From Gnetum montanum (lineage: Eukaryota; Streptophyta; Gnetopsida; Gnetales; Gnetaceae), in contig MNCI01013853.1 of assembly GCA_015680685.1 (NCBI GenBank), positions 320,551 to 384,550 on the forward strand: a stretch of DNA of 64,000 nt, given 5' to 3'. The position numbers and the translations under genes are program-made. The notes beneath the pieces were generated by a model. That model searched no databases. It was not told the origin of the DNA and saw nothing but the letters and a program-made list of their open reading frames with translations. Below, in pieces: positions 1-8,902 of the stretch. How positions within the stretch are numbered: position 1 is the stretch's first letter; every line of letters begins with the position of its first letter.

Positions 1-1375
1 TGCTTATTCAACCTTTTCTTCCACAATCTTTAGGGCTATAGCAAACTTTTAATCCACTAAATCTTAGACTTTCTCTACCTTAGCTACTATATCATTAACT
101 AATTTTTAATAAGTAGAGTCTTTTTTTGGATAACATCTTTTAAGGTTTCATCCTCTTACTTGTCACACATCTGCACATCTCTCCTTTTGATTGATGAATC
201 TCTATTACATTCCTTGGTTGACTCTCTCTTCTTAAGTTCTCATTCCTCATTTTCTACTTGATCAATTAATCTCTATATGTAATGGATTATCATTTTTGAT
301 AATCTATGATGGGCATAAATCCCAAGAGTCTCTCTGGTTATTGCTTCGCAACCCATCTACAATGTTCTTGAGCTATTTTCTTAGTAAAAATCCATGGCCT
401 AGGCATCTATGCAACAATGAATAGTATCTTCTCATTACTACATCAAGGATTTCATGAGTCCCTTGCTTCCATCCCTAGATCTATTTTCTTAATTTGGACA
501 CTTGCAAATAAGTTTGGTATTTATCATTGAGGATTTCGAACATGGTACTCTAGCATTTGATTGATTTAGATTTTAGTGACCTGTACCAACTCTCTACCTC
601 CTTCACAAGTGTTCTAGGAAATAGCTTTAGCTTTTGCCAATCACTTTCAATATTTTTTAGCATGCAAGCATCATGGAAAACTTGAAGGGGATGTTGTGAA
701 TTAGCATTATAGCCACCTTTAAATCTTGGTATGTTGATCATGTTGAGCTATTTGATTCAACTATTCCTCACATGCCTAGTTGGAATGTTAACAACTTCCT
801 ATATGTTAATCATGTTACAAGTTGCCATTAGGAGTTCATCATCTTGATCTAGTTCATATGCTCTATTATAGTAGTGCCCCCTTCTATGCTCATCCCTTTT
901 ATGATTTATGTGATCCCTACATCTATGTTACTCATACTTTTCATCTTCGAAATCTAAATGTTTTGAGTAATGGTCATGATGGTCATGGTGGTCATGAGTT
1001 ATCCTCTCTTCTCTATCATGGTCCTTGTACTTTTGCTTCATTTTGATAGAGTCTTCTAATGATCGTGAGAAAGAAAATGAGTTAGTAGGAGAATGATGTT
1101 GGCTTATCCTATTATGATGACTCTGATGTTCATCTCTATGAGACCCAGTTGGAACTCTTAGCCTTGAGTCCTGCTTGTGCCTTAAGAAATTTACCTCTTG
1201 CCTAAGTATCTCTGCTAATTTGGAGTGTGATTTATTTCTGATAGGTTCATCTAGTTGAATGATAAATGTTTGTGACTGGAAATCATGATTTTGGTGTTGT
1301 TTAACAATGAATACATCTCCATCAAGTTCCTCTAAGATAATAATAGAATTAACTATCTTTCCTTTATACTCATCA
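1..1375 (-). pseudogene. Athila-type Ty3/gypsy gag fragment (element F)
   Basis: Reading the minus strand from about 1375 towards 1 gives a broken gag related to the gags of elements A, B, C and D in this window. Upstream is an Arg/His/Asp-rich stretch with repeated HDHHDH-like runs (about 960-1020). The conserved core at 741-550 carries a PRFKGGY...LQVFHDAC...LFPRTLV...WYRSL pattern, the retrotransposon gag (capsid-like) domain. After a stop at 550 homologous sequence continues (DKYQ...LRK...GWKQG...YYSLLHRC..GHGF) down to about 360. Stops and frame changes interrupt it, so it is not functional. Its LTRs are not visible: the window starts inside the element and a copia LTR remnant borders it at about 1376. 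Family assignment rests on similarity to element C, whose polymerase is Athila-like. Confidence 0.75.
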
Positions 1376-1441
1376 TTAGTATTGTTGGCAAGTATACTTA
1401 GCTAAAATATTCTAATATTGCAAACTTAAAACATTCTAATA
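1376..1441 (-). repeat. 3' LTR start of copia element G (truncated)
   Basis: Minus strand from 1441 reads TATTAGAATGTTTTAAG and shortly after TATTAGAATATTTTAG, the same opening as the LTR at 5068-4764. A purine-rich tract (minus strand of about 1456-1442, GAGCAGAGGATGGGG) sits immediately before it, as expected of a polypurine tract. Only about 65 bases remain before the gag fragment of element F begins. Confidence 0.6.
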
Positions 1442-1920
1442 CCCCATCCTCTGCTCTCAAGTTGGAATGTAGATGTTAAGAATGTTCAACTTGCCAAGTA
1501 AATATTAAAATTGAATAGCACTAAGAGGTTTTGTCAAGAGAGGACCTAGTTGATGAGTAGTGGAGACATGAGCTATTTGAACCATTCCAAATTGAATTTA
1601 GTTTACAAAAAAATGTGGTAGTCAATCTCAATATGTTTGGTTCATTCATGGAAGATTGAATTAGTAGGATATGTAGAGATGCCTTGTTATTACAAAATAA
1701 AATTGCTAGTTGAGGATGAGACACTTGTAGATCCTTTAATAGATTGAAAAGCCAAGTGAGTTCACAACAGGTTCTTGCCATGGAACGATATTTAGCTTCA
1801 ATAGAGGAATGAGAGATGGTGGATTATTTCTTTGATTTCCATAAACCTGAAGTAGTTCTTAGAAAAGTACAATACCTAGTAATAGATCTATGGGTATTAG
1901 CATGGCTAGCCCAATCAGAA
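1442..1920 (-). pseudogene. Ty1/copia RNase H (3' end of pol), element G
   Basis: The minus strand from 1920 reads SDWASH...TRYCTFL...SKK...EAKYRSMARTCCELTWL, then KDLQVSHPQLAILFCNNKASLHI. This is the signature of the copia RNase H domain at the C-terminus of pol. The open piece runs 1781-1521 and the N-terminal part lies in a different frame segment. The acidic residue of the usual CDNKAA motif is changed to N (CNNKAS). The domain starts abruptly at about 1920, where a plus-strand protease/integrase block of similar type begins, and it is followed by the polypurine tract and LTR at 1441. Reverse transcriptase is missing. Confidence 0.8.
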
Positions 1921-3499
1921 TTAGAGTATGTATGCAGTTAAAGAGAACTTAAGGAAGAGACAAAAATTCCCTTACCTAGTGCTCTATTTAAAATTGTCAA
2001 GTGGTACTATTGTGTCCATTTCCCATATTGGAATTGTGAATATTTCATATGCATTAGTTTTAAAACATGTTCTCTATGTTCTTCCTTTTAAAATCAATCT
2101 AATATTTTTTGGCAAACTACTTCACCACATGAACTGCAAAATAACCTTGTTTTTTGATTAGTGTATTATATAGCATCAAGCCGCAAGAAAGATGATTAGA
2201 GTGGGTAAAGAAATGAATGGCCTATACCTTCTTCATCCTTCTATCAAGATTTAGAATAAGTTTCATAAAGGCATTTTTCATTTAGTAGCCCTTGTTTCCT
2301 CATTTGATTTATGGAATAAGTGATTAAAGCATTTGTCTAGTGCTTGTTTACACTTATTAGCAAAAAATACATCACTAATATGGGTTGACAAGTAGTGCTC
2401 CATTTGGACCCCAAAAAATTGCTTCTTCTTCATATACTCACCATCACATGTCTCAACCTTTTGAAGTAGAGTATTTTCTTCATCTAACATACATGCTAGA
2501 CCACCTATTAGACCCATTGCAACATTAATAAGAATAACAACACAACCTCCAATCATGTACTCACAGCAGTCATCAACTATACCTTCTATCAAATTTTAGA
2601 ATTTAAAGTAAAACATAATAAAAATAAACTATGCAAAATATGATAAAAATGAATAAATAATGAAAATAGGATTCCACATCCTAGGCCAAATTAAGGCCTA
2701 CACAACACCTTCTCTTACTGGTACATTGTACTTCTTAACTATAGTTGATGATTTTACTTGATGTAGTTAGGTGTTCTTTATGCAACATAAAACTGAAATT
2801 TTTTTTATTAAAATCCTTTTATACTTTAGTTGAAACACAATTTGGTCATAAAATGTGACAAATTCGAAGTGATAATGGTATCAAATTCAATGTACATTCT
2901 TATTATTAAGAAAAAGGTATTGTTCATCAATGCAGTTGTGTTGCTCTTCTAAAATAAAATGATGTAGTTGAATGAAAACATGGATATCTTCTAAATGTTT
3001 ATCAAGCTTTAAGGTTTCAAGCTAATATACCTTTACGTTTTTGGGAGGAATGTGTTCTTACCATTGCCTATCTTATTAATTGAACTCCTATACCTATTTT
3101 ATATAATCAAACACCTCATGAAGTCCTTTTCAATTGTAAATCTTCATATTCTCATCATATAGTTTTTGAATTTCTATGTTATGCTAGTTCATTTACTAAA
3201 AAAAGATCAAAATTTTATCCTTGAACAAAAAAATGTGTTTTTCTTGGTTATCCTTATGCTCAAAAAGGATATAAGCTATTTGACTTGGATATCCAAAAGA
3301 TCATTATTAGTAGGGATGTTGTATTTCATGAAGACATATTTCAATTTCAAATGTTCCACTTGCATATGCATTGATCAATTTTTCCTTGTCCAATTCCTAA
3401 TGAACCTATTTCACTTACTTCTCCATTACATGAAGTTACAACTTCCTTAGAAAACTAGTAGATGAGACTATTCCATAATAGAACGTTTCAACTTTGTAG
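1921..3499 (+). pseudogene. Ty1/copia protease-integrase block, inverted within element G
   Basis: The plus strand first shows the C-terminal half of a copia protease (SGTIVSISHIG, then LKHVLYVLPFKINLI at 1990-2110). A GAG-pre-integrase region follows (LWNK.LKHLSSA.LHLLA, about 2300-2350), then the integrase core (SLTGTLYFLTIVDDFT at 2710-2760, RSDNG at 2865, an NH/VVE-like region, FWEECVLTIAYLIN at 3040) and the integrase C-terminal CVFLGYPYAQKGYKLFDLD with SRDVVFHEDIF (3235-3345). Stops and frameshifts are frequent. Reverse transcriptase does not follow; the reading ends in the IN-RT linker (CPIPNEP..LTSPLHE) and meets an LTR-like sequence at 3500. Flanking domains of the same kind of element lie on the minus strand. 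Confidence 0.8.
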
Positions 3500-3538
3500 T
3501 ATTAGAATATTTTAGCTTCAAGAATTATTCCTAATGGT
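3500..3538 (+). repeat. copia G LTR-start fragment in plus orientation
   Basis: TATTAGAATATTTTAG followed by an ATTATTCCTAATGG-like stretch matches the beginning of the LTR at 5068-4764, but on the opposite strand. It is only about 39 bases long and marks the junction between the plus-strand protease/integrase block and the minus-strand gag. Confidence 0.5.
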
Positions 3539-4684
3539 ATTGTAATATGGGAAAAGGATGAAAAGTTAACCATGTGATTAGTTGCTTCAATATCAAGGAC
3601 CCATGATGTTGAATCATTGACTAAGGTTAGGCAAAGAGAAGTTCCTGATAAATTTATTTCTAGTTATAAGGTACTTGCTTGATTTGTAGTAGGTTGGAAA
3701 TTATTTAGAAGTGAAATGAGTTGTTGATACTACTCCTTTCTGAGAGAGAATGATTAAAACTTCTCATTATCATTCCCTTGAAGCAAATTTGCAATCATAT
3801 CAGAGTGTCCTTTTGTATTCCCATGGGGATATCTATGAAGCTTGTAACATTTTTTAATGGTGTGACCTACTCATCCATAGTGTTCAAAAATGGGTCATCC
3901 ATATCTTAAAGATTTTCATTTTTTATGCATTCCTTTATTAATTACTTGATTGATTGATGAGCTACCTGATGATCCTTTTGCAAATCAAACCATAGCTTTA
4001 GTAGGGGTATTTGCTATTACTTCCCATTGTCGCTCCTCTTGTAATACCAACGAGAATGCTTGATTAACTTGGAGGAGATGAATCATTAATAGAATATATT
4101 CTTGAATGAAGGAATAAGAGTCATTTAGCCCCATTAAAAATTACATAGTTCTTTCTTATTGTTGAAGATCAAGTAGAACCTTCAATGCACCACAAAACAC
4201 AACTTGGAATTAGTCTTTGATGTGCAAGCTCATCCCATGAACCCTTCATCTTGGTAAAATAATTTGCCACTAATTGTTGCTCTTAGACACATGAAGAAAT
4301 TTCTCTTTGAATTTGAAAAATGCAAGGAGCATATTCTTAAGAGAATTCTTACTTCAAATCCTCCCACAAATCATGAGCTGAGTCAACATAAATCATGAAT
4401 GTAGCAAGCTTCTTGGATAGAGAATTCAGCAACCAAGATAGCATCATGTTATTGCATATGCTCCATTGAATCTTATCATTGGGATCATATGGTTCTAGAA
4501 TCATTCCTTTGATAAATCCTAACTTATTTTTGGAAATTAGGACCATTTGCATAGCTAGGCTCCATGTGCCATAATCCTTTCCCACCAATGCTTGAGAAAC
4601 CAAAACAACCCCTAGATTATCAAAATGATGAAGATACAAGGGATTGCTAGAGTCATCCATCTTATGACTTGGAGAAGATGCCAT
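3539..4684 (-). pseudogene. Ty1/copia gag and start of protease, element G
   Basis: From the ATG at 4684 (MASSPSHKMDD) the minus strand encodes a copia gag N-terminus: NPLYLHHFDN, VLVSQALVGKDYGTWS.AMQ, SKNKLGFI, then MLSWLLNSLSKKLA and YVDSAHDLWEDLK. The open segment stops at 4349. Homology continues with stops through IQREISSC, KMKGSWDEL and a zinc-knuckle-like CEHxG...GHTIKKCYKLH (about 3905-3835; its first Cys codon is mutated) to the protease start WVLDIEATNHMV (about 3610-3570; the usual catalytic DSGAT-type motif is altered). An upstream in-frame Met at 4726 lies before the family start and is less likely. Coding stops at about 3539, where the inverted block begins. Confidence 0.8.
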
Positions 4685-4749
4685 TATGAACAATGAACTA
4701 ATTACAGACCAACATGATGATTCCAAAAATTAAAAAGTTAAAGAAATAT

Positions 4750-4761
4750 GCTCTAATACCA
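4750..4761 (-). other. primer binding site of copia G (tRNA-iMet)
   Basis: Minus strand TGGTATTAGAGC differs at one base from the usual copia primer binding site TGGTATCAGAGC. It lies between the gag start and the LTR end at about 4764. Confidence 0.7.
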
Positions 4762-4763
4762 TG

Positions 4764-5068
4764 CCAAAAATTAGAGAGGAATGGAAAAGAAAATATAATT
4801 ATGTAGAAGAGAATGCTATAGATATGCATTTTCAAGGTTATGTAGTACATATATTTATATAATTCCTGAGTTTAGGTTGAATAAAAACCATCCAAAAAAT
4901 GTATAAAGAAGGATAAGAAAATTTACAATGGTAGAACACTCAGTAGAGGAAATTTACAATGGTAGAATACTTGACATAAGAAATTTACAAAGTAGGATCA
5001 TTACCATTATTAGGAATAATACTCAAAACTAAAATATTCTAATAATAAAAACCTGAAATATTCTAATA
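4764..5068 (-). repeat. 5' LTR of copia element G
   Basis: Minus strand from 5068 opens with TATTAGAATATTTCAGG and runs about 305 bases to just before the primer binding site. Inside is a repeated AATTTACAATGGTAGAA motif (plus strand, about 4921-4975). The same opening recurs at 1441 (3' LTR remnant) and at 3500 in the opposite orientation. Confidence 0.65.
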
Positions 5069-7831
5069 AGGAGGGTTATTTTCAAGTTGGCAACTAGATG
5101 TAAAACCTTGCCAAATTGCATGCCATAGGACAAGACTAAGATGATGATGATGATATTTTCGTGATAGGTCCTTATGCCATTATGGTTTACATCATGTAAC
5201 TTTAAATGCTAATAGCATATGACCAATACACTCCAATCAACCACATAATCCAAAAGCCTAGAAAATAACATTATATTCAGTACATACCTATAAATTGGGC
5301 TAGATTTTATCAAGGACTTAAGAATAAACACCTAACCAACATTTGGTTTAATCATGGCATCATCATCTAGCATCAATATGCATGGCAATCAATGTCTTTG
5401 TTTTCTACTGCCTAACCAATATTCTAATCCAAGGCTATATTTTTAACTTCTCTATAACCTCCAATATGTAACAATGCTTGAGAATAATATGTCACGTGAC
5501 CCACCTTTGCTCTAGGTCTTAACAATACTTATGACTCAATTTTTAACCATGTGACTAATGGCCATAGTTTTCTAAGTCAACCATAAATTACTGATTATTG
5601 ATTAGTGGCTTGGTTAGAAATTTTATTGATAGTTGGTACTACTTTTATAGTAAACCTTATTTTTAGAAAGAAATCAATAGATTTAAGTATCATATTTGTG
5701 AATTTTAAATATAACTTGGCCTGACTTGTTGATTTATCATGATTCTTGAAACATGTAAATTGGACATATTTCCAAACTCTCTAAACACCACTAATGATAG
5801 CTTCAAAAGTATGTTTTAAGGTCACAGATTTTTGTGCGTAGCACTATGACACAATATTCTCAAATAGTAAAAGGTTAGTTAGTGCATGCCCTTCTTGAAG
5901 GGGTGTATGAACACCTCTCTATAGTGGTATGTAGATCATGTTTTAGTTGAATATCTACCCTAATGGATGGGAAATAATGATTTCTTTACTTTTATCTCTT
6001 TCCAAGTGTAGTTCTTAATTATTGCCCCATGAGCGGCTAACCTAATGAAAGAAACAATTGCTTCACTTTTTCATTAAGACTTTGGGTGTGTGTATTTCAT
6101 TGCAACTTCTGATGTAGTAGATGCACTACCAATAGCCTTACCATTTCCATGGCATTACAAAACAACAAAAGGTAAATTTGGTATTTTTTATAAGAATAAT
6201 CTTAGTTACGAGTAGCTGTAGATGACACTACCATGGTCCTACTTTTGTGTTGTTGTAAATGCATGCATTTAGAAACTCTGCAAGGCTTTCAAAGAATTTA
6301 TCTTTTTAACATTTTTATATTATTAAATGTAAAGCTATTCCTAAATTATGTTAATTTTGATGATTAAAGTTTCTTTAGAAAATTTTCATAAATGTTTTTT
6401 AGAACTTGTATTTAATGAATCGTACCTTGAATTGGGTTATGCATTACAACTTTATTTTATGAAATATATCTTATTTTTCTATTCAATAAATCCTAAAGGT
6501 TTGAGGATATAATACATTAATTGATTTGAAATGATATACATTAATAGGATCGACTTACCCTATTTAAGTAATTGTGCTTAGGTAGTGTCCATAGAAATTT
6601 ACCCTTTATTTAAGTAATTGTGCTTAGGTTTTGACCTTATTCTTATCACCTAAAAGACAAGTACTTTACCATTACTTTATTCTAAGAGGTATCCATGTGA
6701 TTCATATGCTTTGATACCACATAGTAGTGAACACATATAGTAAGCCCTATAACTCTGCCATACTTAAGACAATGGTAATAATAAGCTTGGTAACTCTACC
6801 ATACCTGAATAGGTATCACCATATATATGTAGATACATTCACAAGTAAGCTGATTTAAAATAGAATCCACATAGTAATTGTATATATGGTAATATTTTCT
6901 ATATTGATCTATGCTTGTTATTAGGAAGTCATGTCCATTGAAGATCCATGGTGTTGGCATATTGGCCATCAACACAACAACATCAATGTCATGAATAAGG
7001 AGAAATAAACATAGAAAAGCTTGATAGATTTTTTTGCAAATCATAATAATTTATGAATAAAAGTGTTGGGTGGATAATTGGAATTTATGGCAAAACATAG
7101 TTTTATAAACTTAATATACCAAGTTAAGTGAACCAATATAGGACCTTTAAAACCAATTTAATTTTTTTGGAACCACTAAAACTAAGTTCATCAAATAAGA
7201 AGTTAAAACATAAACATGGTATTTCTTTTTTTCTTTTTACCATTGTAAATGTTAGAAATAAGGGACCATCATTTGGAGGAATGGTAAGGTGCTCATTTTT
7301 AGGTCAAAGATGACAACTTGAGTTTGAGCTAGAGCACAGTCACTGCAAGAAGTTAGGCTTTTGCTCATCTAGCAACCCTCCCAGGACCAACCTAGTGGTA
7401 TGAGGTCTTGAAGATGAATTTGGAAAGATCTAAAAGTATTTTGGAAGGTGTAAAATATATCTAAAGATTATTCAAGAAAAAATAAAACATAAGATATCAT
7501 TAAATACTAGCAATCACATTTTAAAGACAACCATATTTGTTTAGCAAAAGCTTGGGAGTTGGTTTCTTTTATTTATGATAAAAGCTTTACTGTGTAGTTA
7601 ATATTTTCTCTTATTTATTAGTGCTTTATTAGGATAATGATTCTACTTGAATTTATAGGAGGAAGTTTGTCCACGTAATATAGGAGATAAGTCATTCCTT
7701 TTATGTTTTATCAAATCAACATGGAGTAAGTATGGTAATCATAGTACTATTGCATTATTACACCTTTGTTTGGCTATTTTCACCTAATAACATTTTAACA
7801 AAAATCAAAACAAATGTACCACATTCAAACA
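5069..7831. other. non-coding interval with R1 repeat copy 1
   Basis: No gene is supported. About 5169-6100 is a diverged copy of dispersed repeat R1: it shares the ATGCCATTRTGGTYTRCATCA start, AATAGCATATGACCAATRCA and CTATAAATTGGGCT stretches with 23990-24950, and its 3' half resembles 7832-7931 plus 16643-17060. At 6555-6632 the phrase TTTAAGTAATTGTGCTTAGG occurs twice as a direct repeat. From about 6640 to 7831 I see only AT-rich sequence; small ORFs there look accidental. Confidence 0.5.
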
Positions 7832-7931
7832 ACACTTATGGTTCAATTTTTATCCATGTTACTGAGATTGACTATAGATTCAAAGTATAATGAAGGATCA
7901 CATGTTTTTGTGGCTAGCACTATAACATGGT
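7832..7931. repeat. R1 repeat copy 2, left part (split by element A)
   Basis: The stretch ending TCACATGTTTTTGTGGCTAGCACTATAACATGGT matches R1 at 24445-24480 and 5822-5850. It resumes at 16643 after element A with ATGGTATTCT, so A was inserted into this repeat; ATGGT is the target duplication. Confidence 0.75.
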
Positions 7932-8816
7932 TGATGAGTGACGAGGTACCCCTACACTCAACCATATGAATATGAGCGTTACATGCGTGATCTGGTCGAA
8001 CTCTGTAGATGGACTAGTTGTGGCATCTAGACAGTTAGCCTTAGGTCGTAGTTCGCTATCTTCGCACCTAGACTACCATTAGTTTTTTCACGTATGGTTT
8101 AGTCCAGAGTGAGGTGTATGATGTGTTTCCTAATCTAATGCTACTCCTAAAGGAAATGGGAAGTAATATTATCTAAGCTAAGAGAGAAAGGGTAAGAGAA
8201 TCTAACTAGACTAAGTGTGATGAGCATCTATTCCTTGATTATCTATACACATCTTGGACTTCGTGCACGACTACCATTGGGATTACCAAGCATAGATCCT
8301 AGGTACACCATTGGGTTACCAAGTAGTCACACTTAAATGCTCGTAATCAAGTCATAATCATTCCGCATTTTAACATGAGATAAGGGAGAGAGAGATTAAC
8401 TAGGAAAGAAGTAAATAACAATTAATTAAATAATTAATCTAAGTGAATGCTACAATGATGAAGAAATCTCGATCTTTATTTCCGGTCATGTGCGTGTCCA
8501 AGTACGTCACACTTGAATAAAGGATGTAGTACAATTACAATCACCACACTACAGGCATACACTGGAAAATAATTCTATCTCTAAAGGGGTTCAATTGCCA
8601 GAGTTTCACTAAGGGACTAAAAACTAGATGCCCAAACTCATCTGTCTACCTCTTATTTATAGATGAGGAGATAAGCTGCGATATCGTGTATGAGATATCG
8701 CGACTAGGCATGCGATATCGTGTATGCGATATCGCAACCGCAATATTGCATACGCGATATCACAACCGCGATATTGCATACGTCATATTGCGATCGCCCC
8801 AAATGACGACTCATCA
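7932..8816 (-). repeat. 3' LTR of element A
   Basis: 885 bp. In element orientation (minus) it begins TGATGAGTCGTC at 8816, runs through the palindrome array (8797-8678), reaches a TATA box CTATAAATA (8662-8654), and continues as a long R-U5 of about 720 bp to CTCATCA at 7932. It is 56 bp longer than its partner LTR, exactly two 28-bp array units. Confidence 0.9.
8678..8797 (-). promoter_or_regulatory. U3 palindrome array of LTR A (4 units) next to TATA box
   Basis: Four tandem units of 34, 28, 28 and 28 bp start at 8678, 8712, 8740 and 8768. Each is an inverted repeat of the form GCGATATCG-N6-CGATATCGC. The array fills nearly all of the U3 between the LTR end and the TATA box at 8662-8654 (minus strand). 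The other LTR of the same element has only two units (16559-16620). Confidence 0.8.
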
Positions 8817-8832
8817 TACCCCACAACTGAAT
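8817..8832 (-). other. polypurine tract of element A
   Basis: Minus strand reads CAGTTGTGGGGTA directly before the 3' LTR. The equivalent tracts in B and C read CATGGGGGTA. This fixes the minus orientation of A. Confidence 0.6.
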
Positions 8833-8902
8833 GAAAAATCATCCTCAAGTTATAGTGATTACACAGTGGATAGGTATGGGATTATTAGATGGGAAAAGGG
8901 GA

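Noticed and set aside
2278-2592. 104-codon minus-strand ORF with hydrophobic and Cys residues
   Set aside because: It is antisense to the copia pre-integrase region, which reads with recognisable motifs on the plus strand; no family features of its own.
8678-8797. Regularly spaced palindromic repeats resembling a CRISPR array
   Set aside because: Units are directly adjacent palindromes with no unique spacers, in a plant LTR next to a TATA box; no cas genes.
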